In this document: positions 24,985 to 32,968 of the stretch, piece by piece
Numbering within the stretch: the first letter of the stretch is position 1
How the letters are laid out: every line of letters begins with the position of its first letter
NCBI GenBank assembly: GCA_035342095.1
Contig: DAOQWL010000015.1
Span: 1 to 64,000, forward strand
Length of the DNA stretch: 64,000 bases
Origin: PLanc-01 sp035342095
Lineage (GTDB): Bacteria > Planctomycetota > Phycisphaerae > Sedimentisphaerales > Anaerobacaceae
Direction: 5' to 3'
The notes under the pieces: generated by a model
What the model was told of the DNA's origin: nothing
The model's input: the letters and a program-made list of their open reading frames with translations, nothing else
Databases searched by the model: none
Translations under genes and position numbers: made by a program

Positions 24985-25520
24985 GGTTGATCCTCCGTTT
25001 GAGTTGTCGATCCACAGTGTTCGTCTCAGGTTGCCATACGTCATGGCTACACGCTGCAAGATACGCTCGGTGCATGACTCCTCAGTAACTGAGTAGACAC
25101 CACCCTTTCTCTCCCGCCGCGTGAAATCAGACTGTACGGTGTCATCGAGCAGGAAGCGGAATCAAGGCAGACGCAGAGAGAGTGGTCGCATCAGGACAGG
25201 AATGCGGAGTAGTCCGGGGTGTGCACGGCGGCGATGCGACGCGATGGCCTCATTCTTCACCGCTCCTTTCATCCATCAGCTTACCACGATGCGTAATGCA
25301 GTCAAGGCATTTCCGCGAGTGATCCTGCCGGAGCCTCTGACGGTCGGCCGGTGCACAGGGTCGCTGGTGATAGGAAAGGGGGTGCCCCCGCCAAGAACGA
25401 CTTTATCGGTCCTGAGGGACAGAACAGGTCGTGAGGCCTCGATTTCGCTTGACAGAAAGGGCCGGAATACGTTAAGCTGGATAAAATGGCCGGAGGATCG
25501 TTGAAAGGGATGCAACCGAA
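24985..25520. other. Intergenic region between divergent genes
   Basis: No credible gene. It holds the leader of the leftward protease gene and the rightward promoter at 25449-25478. A 127-codon frame at 25121-25504 has no ribosome site, Arg/Ser-rich composition and no family features. Confidence 0.6.
25449..25478 (+). promoter_or_regulatory. Sigma-70 type promoter upstream of the secreted unknown at 25521
   Basis: A perfect TTGACA (25449-25454) followed after 18 bp by TAAGCT (25473-25478), or after 17 bp by TTAAGC. It lies about 40 bp upstream of the ATG. Confidence 0.55.
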
Positions 25521-26714
25521 ATGATAGTAAGACGTGCGTTTTCTGCCATCCGAGCCCGACGCGCAGCGGCGCTGCGGGCCCGCCGCACAGCGGTGCTGGG
25601 GGTTGGTTGTCTGGTCTTGACGTGGCTCTCGATCTCGAATGCTCAAGTGGACAGCCGGCGGATCGACGAGGTCATCAAGAAGAGCGTCCTGACCCAGCAG
25701 GATTTCGAAATCATCGACGCCTTTGCTGCCGACGCCATCGGACGGCTGGTTCGGACCGTCGATTTCACGGAGGTGGCGAAGACACGCGCCTCGATCGTTA
25801 GCCACCAGAGCGCCCAAGCCCAGTACGCCCAGCGGTTCTCCGAGGCATGCCTTCGCGAGATCCTCAAGGGTTTCGACTACGCGACGAACGAAATCACCGA
25901 CCCGCAGAGACGATTCAAGGTCTTCGCCAACCTGCTGATCCTCGCCCATGAGATGAACGATCCCCGACTCGTGGATGTGGGCATTCGTATGATCGGACAC
26001 GAAGCCGATGCGGTCCGGTACTGGGCGGTCCGTGCGGCGACCAGCCCGGCCATGTGGGAGAAGCTCAGCCAGGATCAGGCAGCCGCAGCAACGGCATCGA
26101 GCAAGATCCTCGAGGCCTGCGACAAAGCTGTCCAGACCAGCAGCGCGGAAGTCCTGAACGTGATGGCCCAGTTCGCAGGACGGTATGACACCCCAACGGC
26201 CGTGAACCTGCTCGTCCACATCGCGGACGTCCGCGCGAAAGACTATGCCGACTGGGCAGTGAGATACGAGCTCGTGGACAAGACGATCCTCAGACTGCTC
26301 GGCAACAAGATCGGCTCCACCGGCAGTTCCAACGAGCAGGCCGCCAAGGCATTCGCCCAGCTCTATTCCTACGCAATCCAGCGCTACATCCGCGGAATGC
26401 AGAACAACATGCTCCGGGGCATGTCGCAGAATTACCTGGCGTCGGTCTTGATCGAGACGGAAGAGCAGTGCCTCGGCAAGCTGCTGGGCGGGACGCAGAC
26501 GGGGATTCGACGGGCGCTCGAAGGCGGGGACCTGAACGCACTCCAGGCGGAACACGACCGGCTCCTGGGCGGGTCCAATCAGCCGGGAGTCCTTCCCACC
26601 AGGCTCAACTTCTCCTATGGCGCCGCAGGCGCCGCACGAACGGCGCCTCTGGCATTGCCCGAACCTAAGCAGAACAAGGCCTCCGCGGAGGCACAACCCT
26701 CGGCCCAACCGTAG
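25521..26714 (+). CDS. Secreted helical protein of unknown function
   Basis: The 397-residue product has a long Arg-rich N-region before a hydrophobic core (AVLGVGCLVLTWLSISNAQ), then a mostly alpha-helical body with HEAT-like character (FKVFANLLILAHEMNDPRLV, AVRYWAVRAATSPAM) and a Pro/Ala-rich tail. No catalytic motif is seen. It is followed 72 bp later by a lipoprotein gene and then a STAS gene on the same strand, a likely operon. Function unknown. Confidence 0.7.
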   Translation: MIVRRAFSAIRARRAAALRARRTAVLGVGCLVLTWLSISNAQVDSRRIDEVIKKSVLTQQDFEIIDAFAADAIGRLVRTVDFTEVAKTRASIVSHQSAQAQYAQRFSEACLREILKGFDYATNEITDPQRRFKVFANLLILAHEMNDPRLVDVGIRMIGHEADAVRYWAVRAATSPAMWEKLSQDQAAAATASSKILEACDKAVQTSSAEVLNVMAQFAGRYDTPTAVNLLVHIADVRAKDYADWAVRYELVDKTILRLLGNKIGSTGSSNEQAAKAFAQLYSYAIQRYIRGMQNNMLRGMSQNYLASVLIETEEQCLGKLLGGTQTGIRRALEGGDLNALQAEHDRLLGGSNQPGVLPTRLNFSYGAAGAARTAPLALPEPKQNKASAEAQPSAQP

Positions 26715-26786
26715 AGATCGGGAGCAATGCCCGGTTCCACTGTAGGCAACGAGCGCCTGTGGCCGATATCACGGGGGGAATACACT

Positions 26787-27203
26787 ATGAGATCTCAGGC
26801 TCCATTGCTGGCGACACTGTTGTTTCTCGCGGCGGGATGCTCCAATCCCAAGCCCGAGTTCTACTGGTATCACCCTGAAAAGACGTTCCGCGAGGTGAAA
26901 GAGGACTACTGCGAGTGCGAGCTCCAAGCCAAGGAGAAGGCCCTCGAAGTCCTGGAAGACAAGTACTTCGATGGGCTGCGGTCCCCCAGTGCTCTGGCAA
27001 ACGGTGAGAAAGCACCGGCCAAGAGGAAGAAGTCCGTCGACCCCGCAGTCCAGGCCAAGGCGGAGTGGGGGGCACTCTATAAGCAGAATGCCTTCGACGG
27101 CTGCATGGAGGGCCGCGGCTACGTTAGACTCAAGGACCACCAACTCTCGCCGAATCTCAAGACCAAGGCGCTCCCTCTGGGAGGCATCGCCGGAGGCAAG
27201 TAG
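26787..27203 (+). CDS. Small lipoprotein
   Basis: The 138-residue protein has a lipobox (LLATLLFLAAGC) and a charged body with a pair of cysteines (DYCECELQAKEKALEVLEDK) and a later Cys (NAFDGCMEGRGYVRL). The segment 'C-M-x-x-x-G-Y' is common in small outer-membrane lipoproteins of unknown function. It ends 3 bp before the STAS gene. Confidence 0.72.
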   Translation: MRSQAPLLATLLFLAAGCSNPKPEFYWYHPEKTFREVKEDYCECELQAKEKALEVLEDKYFDGLRSPSALANGEKAPAKRKKSVDPAVQAKAEWGALYKQNAFDGCMEGRGYVRLKDHQLSPNLKTKALPLGGIAGGK

Positions 27204-27206
27204 CAG

Positions 27207-27575
27207 ATGGAAACGAACGCCGGTTTGGATATCGCTCGCGAAGGAAACGTCGCTATCGCATCGTTCAAAAACGCCTGCATCAGCGACGTGGAGGAGATCG
27301 CCAACGCATCCACTCAACTCAGGCAGTACCTGCAGTCCGACCCCCCGCTGCGGATCGTCTTCGACTTCCACGGCGTGAAGTTCTTCTCCTCCCAGGTCTT
27401 GGGCCTCCTGCTGGAGGCCAGAGCTCATCTCAAACCCCACAATGGCGACGTCGCCGTCACTTCCCTGTGTCCGCAGTTGCAGCGGGTCTTCAAGATCACC
27501 AACCTGGACAGGATCTTCCGCCTGTACCCGGATCGTGCGTCCGCAATCCAGCCGGCCGGCAGCCAGACGAATTGA
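27207..27575 (+). CDS. STAS-domain protein (anti-anti-sigma factor type)
   Basis: The 122-residue single-domain protein follows the SpoIIAA/RsbV pattern: IASFKNACISDVEEIANAST, PLRIVFDFHGVKFFSSQVLG, LLLEARAHLKPHNGDVAVTS and the terminal FKITNLDRIF. The Ser pair in KFFSSQ is at the usual phosphorylation position. Such proteins release partners from anti-sigma kinases when unphosphorylated. No kinase or phosphatase gene is adjacent. It overlaps nothing but follows the lipoprotein gene closely. Confidence 0.85.
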   Translation: METNAGLDIAREGNVAIASFKNACISDVEEIANASTQLRQYLQSDPPLRIVFDFHGVKFFSSQVLGLLLEARAHLKPHNGDVAVTSLCPQLQRVFKITNLDRIFRLYPDRASAIQPAGSQTN

Positions 27576-27607
27576 CGTAAAAACCTTTGGGAAAAGAGCT
27601 TACGTCA
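27573..27607. repeat. 8-bp perfect inverted repeat between convergent genes
   Basis: TGACGTAA (27573-27580, starting in the STAS stop codon) and TTACGTCA (27600-27607) flank a 19-nt A-rich loop. There is no clear T-run, so a terminator role is only possible. Confidence 0.4.
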
Positions 27608-27626
27608 CGATCACCCCGCCAGGGGA

Positions 27627-28076
27627 TCAGGGTCTGGCTGCCTTGGACCGTCGCACGCCCGTCAGATCCCGGCTCTCCTTGTTGTGGTCCTGCAGCAGTT
27701 TCATCGCCTTCTTGACATCGGAGACCTTCAGCACTCCCGTCGTCCGACCGCCTGCCGCGCCAGCCGTGCAGTAGGCATAGGAGATGTTGACGTGCCCCTT
27801 GGCCAATTTCTCAGCCACGGTGGCCAGCGCCCCGGACTTGTTCGCCAGGTTCACACACAAGACCTCCGTCTCGTTGAAGGGCATGTTCAGGCGAACCAGC
27901 ACATCGCGGGCCTTCTGCGGGTCCTCGAAGACGACCCGCATGACGCCGTTCTCGACCGAATCCATCATGGTGATCGCCACGATGTTGACCTTGACCTTTG
28001 CGAACTCGGCCAACGCCAAGGCCAACACTCCCGGCTTGTTGACCATGAACACGGAAAACTGCGATGCAATGTACAT
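27627..28076 (-). CDS. Tandem ACT-domain protein
   Basis: The 149-residue product consists of two ACT domains: residues 1-70 (MYIASQFSVFMVNKPGVLAL, then AEFAKVKVNIVAITMMD) and about 70-135 (TEVLCVNLANKSGALATVAE, then KLAKGHVNISYAYCTA). ACT domains bind amino acids. Stand-alone tandem ACT proteins are thought to be amino-acid sensors or regulators, but the ligand is not predictable here. The start at 28076 has AAAGG upstream. It converges with the STAS gene. Confidence 0.87.
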   Translation of the reverse strand: MYIASQFSVFMVNKPGVLALALAEFAKVKVNIVAITMMDSVENGVMRVVFEDPQKARDVLVRLNMPFNETEVLCVNLANKSGALATVAEKLAKGHVNISYAYCTAGAAGGRTTGVLKVSDVKKAMKLLQDHNKESRDLTGVRRSKAARP

Positions 28077-28259
28077 CCTATCGCCTTTCCCACAGCCATC
28101 GTGTTGCCATGTCACCTACCGCCGGTCCCGCCCTTGGGAAGGAGCCAGCCACGCCTGTTCAATTGCCTATTATCCCGGCAACGCCCGCGTGGTTCAATCG
28201 AAAACCGCACCTGGCAGCTTGCCACCCGCATATTCTGAAGAAATTTGCCAAAACAGGTC

Positions 28260-28288
28260 TTGACGCCCAACCACATATTGCGTACAAT
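28260..28288 (+). promoter_or_regulatory. Strong sigma-70 type promoter upstream of the ECF operon
   Basis: TTGACG (28260-28265), exactly 17 bp, TACAAT (28283-28288). The expected transcription start is near 28295, immediately before the hairpin-plus-T-tract at 28296-28362. Confidence 0.75.
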
Positions 28289-28295
28289 CAGCCCA

Positions 28296-28362
28296 AATAA
28301 GTCTTCAAGCCCCTGGGTAGTCTCGCTTCCTCTCCCTCCGTTTGCTCAGGGGCTTATTTTTT
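28296..28362 (+). terminator. Hairpin with T-tract directly after a promoter: short RNA or attenuator
   Basis: AAGCCCCTG (28307-28315) pairs with CAGGGGCTT (28347-28355), and ATTTTTT follows. AAATAAG at 28296-28302 can pair with CTTATTT at 28353-28359, so a longer stem with a bulge is possible. With the promoter at 28260-28288 this would give an RNA of about 65 nt. Whether it is a free small RNA or an attenuator of the ECF operon cannot be told from sequence. Confidence 0.6.
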
Positions 28363-28434
28363 GCCCTCGTCGACGCGATCCACCTCTCAACCATGCCATT
28401 TTTCTGTAAGGTGCCCAGGCCGGGCAGGTCTAAT

Positions 28435-29007
28435 ATGTCAGCCATGGTGCGGACATCCGAGGAATTGGACCTGGCAACGCAGTTCCGCCAGGGAGATGAC
28501 TCCGCGTTCGACAGGATCGTGGAGCAGCATTCAGCCGAGATTGCGGCCTTGGCCAATCGTCTGCTCGGATGGCCCGGAGATGTGGAGGATGTCGTGCAGG
28601 AGGTCTTTCTCTCGGCTTTTCTCGGACTCAAGAAGTTCCGAGGCGAGTGCCGCCTGCGGACTTGGCTGTTCACCATCACCGTGAACAGATGCCGGAGCTT
28701 CCGATTCCGCCGACGGCGCGTACTGGCCCGCGTGGCCATCGATGATCCCGAGGCGGCGGCCGGCTCGGGTTCCGGCTGCGATCAGGTCCCCATGGACGAG
28801 GAGACCTTCGCCATGGTCCGACGGGCAGTGCAGACCCTGCCCCGGAAGTACCGTGAAGTGACCGTGCTGAGGTACCTCCAGGGGCTCCAGACACAGGAAA
28901 TCTGTGATTTGTTGGGAATCACGGCCAACGCCATGCAGGTCCGACTGAATCGGGCCAGGGCAAGACTGAAAGAACAGTTGGGCGATTTGTTCGAGGAGAA
29001 ATCGTGA
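28435..29007 (+). CDS. ECF-family RNA polymerase sigma factor
   Basis: The 190-residue protein has sigma region 2 (LATQFRQGDDSAFDRIVEQH, then VEDVVQEVFLSAFLGLKKFR and CRLRTWLFTITVNRCRSF) and region 4 (LPRKYREVTVLRYLQGLQTQ, then EICDLLGITANAMQVRLNRA). It should recruit polymerase to an envelope or stress regulon. Its stop overlaps the GTG of the next gene, a membrane protein in the usual anti-sigma position. The start at 28435 has only a weak ribosome site; an ATG at 28393 is an alternative. Confidence 0.9.
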   Translation: MSAMVRTSEELDLATQFRQGDDSAFDRIVEQHSAEIAALANRLLGWPGDVEDVVQEVFLSAFLGLKKFRGECRLRTWLFTITVNRCRSFRFRRRRVLARVAIDDPEAAAGSGSGCDQVPMDEETFAMVRRAVQTLPRKYREVTVLRYLQGLQTQEICDLLGITANAMQVRLNRARARLKEQLGDLFEEKS

Positions 29008-29621
29008 GCGAAGAGCAAGTCAAGACGCTGCTCCAAAGGGCCGACGAAATCGCGGGAAACCCCGTTTTCAGCACGGTCAGTGCGGTTCGGATTCGCCGGC
29101 GGCTTCAGCGACGACGGGTCTTCCGCACCGCGGTCCCCCTGGCGGCGGCAGCAGCAGTGACCATCGCAATCGCGCTGTTGACCCGGTCCGGGCAGGTGGA
29201 AACACCGCAGCAGCAGCCCCAGCCGCAACAGCAGATTGCCTCGCTCCAGGAGCAGGTCAACCAGTTGAAGGCCCAGACCGACGCGACGTTGAAGCTGGTT
29301 CAGGAAGTGCTCGAAAGGGACCGCCAGCAGCAGCGTTTGGACGCCCTCGAAGCGGAGCTGGCGAGCATCCCCGATCCGGTCCGGCGGATGGAGCAGCAGG
29401 TGGACAGGAGTGCCTTTCTGCTCGTCTACCAGGCGGACCGGCTCTACAAGGAGCTGAACCAGACCGAGTCGGCAGTCGCGGCCTACAAGGAAGTGATCCA
29501 ACTGTTCCCGACGAACCAATGGGCCGATGTCGCCCGCGAGCGACTGAGCCAGATCGAACAACGACGGATCAACAAATCCGAGGATAAAGGAGAAACCAGA
29601 TGCGAACCGCGAAGTGTGTAG
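29004..29621 (+). CDS. Membrane-anchored coiled-coil protein, candidate anti-sigma factor
   Basis: The 205-residue protein starts with GTG overlapping the sigma factor stop (GTGA). It has a cytoplasmic N-terminus of about 45 residues, one membrane span (TAVPLAAAAAVTIAIALL), a Gln-rich linker (QQQPQPQQQIASLQEQVNQL), a coiled coil and a short TPR-like end (SAVAAYKEVIQLFPTNQWAD). The arrangement sigma factor plus single-span membrane protein is that of sigma/anti-sigma pairs, but no zinc-binding HxxxCxxC motif is present. Confidence 0.68.
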   Translation: MSEEQVKTLLQRADEIAGNPVFSTVSAVRIRRRLQRRRVFRTAVPLAAAAAVTIAIALLTRSGQVETPQQQPQPQQQIASLQEQVNQLKAQTDATLKLVQEVLERDRQQQRLDALEAELASIPDPVRRMEQQVDRSAFLLVYQADRLYKELNQTESAVAAYKEVIQLFPTNQWADVARERLSQIEQRRINKSEDKGETRCEPRSV

Positions 29622-31441
29622 TCATCGTTCTTACCGTAGCTCTAGTCGGCGCCGCTGCAGTGACCGCAGCCTCCGGACAGGACAACGCCACACGGAAGCC
29701 ATCGAACACGAGAACAGCGGATTGCCTCGTGAGAATCACAGCCGATCCCGCCATCGTCCCCCTGAACGAGGCGACCGTAGCTAGTCTCATCTGCAGTTCC
29801 GGCGTGCGGCGCAAAGCCATAGTGGAAGTCCTGGGCGTCGAGCCCGGGGATCCTCTGCAATTCGTCTTGGTCGAATGGCTCTCGGGAGAAACGACCCGGG
29901 CGGACGCAACACAAGAACAGGACACGGCGATATCGCGGGAACTGGAGGCCATCTATGGACCGGAGTATGCCCAAATGATGAGCAGCTCCTCAGGGACATC
30001 GCAGAAGAAAGGCGGCGCAACGTCCGGCCGCAGTATGGGCGGCTTTGGGGGCATGGGGGGCGGGATGATGGGCGCGACGACACCGACGGGCCCTGAGATG
30101 GGCGGCATGAGCAGCGGAGGCGTGGGCGGCGGGATAGTGGGCGGTCGTACGGGTGGCGGCATGGGATCGGGCATGGGCGGCATGGGCGGCGCCAGTAACT
30201 TCAGCAACTATGGCGGCTTTGGCGGTGTGACGACAAGGTTCGCGAGCAGCCCGACCGTCGAGCACAGCGCGGTCATCAAACTGACCGTGGACCTCCCTGG
30301 TAGTGTCAAGCCGGCCGCCCAGGAACTCCTGGCCGCCCTTGTGGTGAACCTGCGAAACAGCCTCGTCGACACACACGACAAATACACTGAAGGCTTGAAC
30401 AGACTGCTCGTGTCTGTCACGTCCCAGCGAGATCAGGCAGAGCGGAACATTCAGAGCGCCGGCGCAGCGTCGTCGCCCGAGAGCGCAAGCGTCAGAGAAC
30501 GACTCGATCAATTCGTGGATCTCTCCGCCTTGTCGCCCGATACGCCGGTGAGCGAAGCCATCGAGGTGCTGAAGAACGCCGTGCAGCCGCCTCTGGAGAT
30601 CGTTGCCTTGTGGAAGGACCTGGAGGAGTGGGCGGGCACTCTGCCGTCCTCGCCGATCCAGATCGACGGCATGTCTTCCGTTCGATTGGGGACTGCCCTC
30701 GACCTCCTGTTGAAGGGCATATCCGACCCGCTTCCCAACTCGTCGCCCGTGGTGCACAGGATCAAAGACAACGTGATCGTGATCGGGACATCCAATGCGA
30801 TGGGAATGCCGAGCAACTCCGCCGCGGGCGTCAAGAACCCAGCCGACATCAGGACCTTGGCAGCCCAGAAGGATGAACTGGCCAGAACCGTCCAGACTTT
30901 GGAACTGAATCAGGTGAGCATGGAGGCCCGTCGAAAAGCGATGTACATGCAGATCGAGGAGGCCATGAAGCAGGCGGACAAGAGACTGGCACAGGACACC
31001 GTCACCCAGGAGTTGGAGAAGCTCGTCCAGCTCAGCACCTCCCATCTCGAACTGCTTCAGAGGCAGGCGGCCGCCGGCCAGATCCCCCAGTCCGAGCTGG
31101 CCTCGGCCCAGGAAAGCGTCGCGAGGGCAAGGATCGAGCTGGCGCGTCGGCGGGAAGAACTGACCAAACTCACCGGCGGCGGACGGATCGAGCAATACGA
31201 GAGCGAACTGAGCAAGATGGCCATCGATGAAGCCGAGAGCCGGGCCAGACTGGACGTACTCCGCAAGCAGCTTGTCGACGTGCAAGGGCAACTGACACAG
31301 GCGTCGACCTTCGACCCCGAGGCAGCCAGAATCCGCATCACCCAGGAGACGCTGGACATCGCCAACCGCCGGGTCGGGGAACTGGAGGCCCGCATCGCGT
31401 CCCTCCGGCCGCCCACCGTGACGGTGATCGGCGCCAACTGA
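29600..31441 (+). CDS. Secreted protein with Gly/Met-rich linker and coiled coil
   Basis: The 613-residue product has a signal peptide (CVVIVLTVALVGAAAVTAAS), a small N-terminal domain, a striking Gly/Met/Ser-rich stretch at about 145-215 (repeats of GGMGGG and GGMGSGMGG), a domain at about 295-400 with an STN-like pattern (SPDTPVSEAIEVLKNA...VRLGTALDLLLKGI...IKDNVIVIGTSNAM), and a long C-terminal coiled coil ending TVTVIGAN. The STN-like part recalls secretin-associated or outer-membrane proteins. It overlaps the candidate anti-sigma gene by 22 bp and so belongs to the ECF operon. Function unknown. Confidence 0.75.
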   Translation: MRTAKCVVIVLTVALVGAAAVTAASGQDNATRKPSNTRTADCLVRITADPAIVPLNEATVASLICSSGVRRKAIVEVLGVEPGDPLQFVLVEWLSGETTRADATQEQDTAISRELEAIYGPEYAQMMSSSSGTSQKKGGATSGRSMGGFGGMGGGMMGATTPTGPEMGGMSSGGVGGGIVGGRTGGGMGSGMGGMGGASNFSNYGGFGGVTTRFASSPTVEHSAVIKLTVDLPGSVKPAAQELLAALVVNLRNSLVDTHDKYTEGLNRLLVSVTSQRDQAERNIQSAGAASSPESASVRERLDQFVDLSALSPDTPVSEAIEVLKNAVQPPLEIVALWKDLEEWAGTLPSSPIQIDGMSSVRLGTALDLLLKGISDPLPNSSPVVHRIKDNVIVIGTSNAMGMPSNSAAGVKNPADIRTLAAQKDELARTVQTLELNQVSMEARRKAMYMQIEEAMKQADKRLAQDTVTQELEKLVQLSTSHLELLQRQAAAGQIPQSELASAQESVARARIELARRREELTKLTGGGRIEQYESELSKMAIDEAESRARLDVLRKQLVDVQGQLTQASTFDPEAARIRITQETLDIANRRVGELEARIASLRPPTVTVIGAN

Positions 31442-31841
31442 ACCCCGTCTCGACAGGCGTCTGCAGAAATCAACAATCGCGTGCAGACAGGTCCAAACAG
31501 TCTGCAGTACACCCGTGAGCCGTTGTCTTCCAGGACGCGGAAGATGACGCCTCGCGGCGTCACTACAAACCCTCGCGAATTTCCCCAATACAGTGATCGG
31601 TCTTCACACGGCATCGTGCGGGAGTCGCGGTTCGTCTCCCTGGTTCGGAGTTCCGCGTTCACGCGGTCCTGAGCCGCCTGAAGGCGGAACTCCAAACCTC
31701 GCGACAACAGCCATGCATCCACCGCGTCTTCCTCGGTCGAGAAGAACGTTGAACTTCCCTGCGAAGGACGTATAATGCGTTTGTCCTGGCGATAGCGGGC
31801 CGGGGCGCATTCGTGACGCACGACAATCGAGGAGAAGTGAC
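31442..31841. other. Intergenic region with a palindromic repeat
   Basis: These 400 bp carry no credible gene. They contain the palindromic element at 31642-31698 and, at the end, an ATG-proximal GGAGAAGTGAC ribosome site for the coiled-coil protein. Confidence 0.6.
31642..31698. repeat. Palindromic repeat with GGAGTTCCGC arms
   Basis: GGAGTTCCGC (31647-31656) and GCGGAACTCC (31684-31693) are perfect inverted copies. Pairing continues outward with one mismatch, and inner blocks (GTTCACGCGG, CCGCCTGAAGG) are themselves near-palindromic. It resembles a dispersed REP-like family I have seen in planctomycete genomes. Confidence 0.65.
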
Positions 31842-32933
31842 ATGGCCGTCCAGAAGAAAGCGGATGCCGTCGAACCCAGTCTCAAGAGCACGAAACAGGA
31901 ACTGCTCGATGCCTATGCTGAGATGCGGCAACAACTGCAGGAGAGAGACAAGACGCAGTTGAAACCCGAGCAGAAGATACAAGAGAAGAAGGAGGCACAG
32001 GTCCTGACCGCCGTGCAGGCGATGACGGCGGACGGCGTTCTCCAGAAGATCGGCCAACTCAAGCAGGAAATGACGAGGACCCTGGCCGATCTCGGGGAAA
32101 AGCTGGCCTCGGAGGTGGACAAGTGCAACCAGGTCCAGCAGGCCATCGAGATCAAGGAAAAGGAACTGGCGGAGGTCTTTGAGATCGACAAGGCCGCCGG
32201 GACCCTGGCTGCGCTAATCGAGGCGCAACATCGGGAACAAGAGCAATTCGAACGGAAGATGGCCGAAGAGAAGGAACGCCTGACCGGGGAAATCGAATCG
32301 ATCCGTGACCAATGGAAGAACGAGAAGGCCGAGCATGACGCCTTGGTCAAAGAACAGGACGCGATCGAGGCCAAGCGCCGCCAGCGCCAGCAGGAAGAGT
32401 ACAAGTACGCATTCGAGCGGGAGCAGCAGTTGGCGAGGGACAAGTTCGAAGACGAGAAGGCCAAGATGCTGGCGGAGAAGGGCCAGATCGACAAGGAAAT
32501 GAAGGCCCTCAAGGAGCAGACGGAAAAGGGCCTCCAGGAACGAGAGAAGCAGATCGCCGAGCGAGAGAAGGAATTCGCGTCGCTGCAAACCGAAGTCCAG
32601 GGATTCGCCAAGCGGCTCGACGCCGCAGTGGCGGCCGCAGTCAAGGAGACCACCGAACGGGTGGGACGCGAAGCCAAGTACCAGCAGGATCTCGTGCAGA
32701 AGGACTTCGAGGGACAGAAGAACGTCTTGACCGCTCGAATCCAATCCCTGGAAAAGACGGTGAAAGAACAGGCCGAGCAGCTCGTCAAGCTCTCCCAGCA
32801 GCAGGAGGCGGCCTATCAGAAGATTCAGGACGTTGCGGTCAAGGCCATCGAAGGCGCGTCGAAGCTCGGCTCATTCGGCAGCCTGGTCCACACCCTCAAG
32901 GAGCAGACCCGCAAGCAGGCCAACGAGGAATAG
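31842..32933 (+). CDS. Long coiled-coil protein, soluble
   Basis: The 363-residue protein is nearly all Glu/Lys/Gln-rich heptads from about residue 15 to 330 (for example EREQQLARDKFEDEKAKMLA), with no signal peptide or membrane span. The C-terminus (KLGSFGSLVHTLKEQTRKQA) is the only non-coiled part. A structural or scaffolding role is likely. No family can be named. It stands alone, convergent with the Gfo/Idh/MocA gene. Confidence 0.78.
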   Translation: MAVQKKADAVEPSLKSTKQELLDAYAEMRQQLQERDKTQLKPEQKIQEKKEAQVLTAVQAMTADGVLQKIGQLKQEMTRTLADLGEKLASEVDKCNQVQQAIEIKEKELAEVFEIDKAAGTLAALIEAQHREQEQFERKMAEEKERLTGEIESIRDQWKNEKAEHDALVKEQDAIEAKRRQRQQEEYKYAFEREQQLARDKFEDEKAKMLAEKGQIDKEMKALKEQTEKGLQEREKQIAEREKEFASLQTEVQGFAKRLDAAVAAAVKETTERVGREAKYQQDLVQKDFEGQKNVLTARIQSLEKTVKEQAEQLVKLSQQQEAAYQKIQDVAVKAIEGASKLGSFGSLVHTLKEQTRKQANEE

Positions 32934-32968
32934 ACCTACGGCACCGGTCAGAAACAACGAGTCAGTTC

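Noticed and set aside
25121..25504. Open frame of 127 codons before the secreted unknown protein
   Set aside because: No ribosome site, Arg/Ser-rich composition, and it covers the promoter of the next gene.
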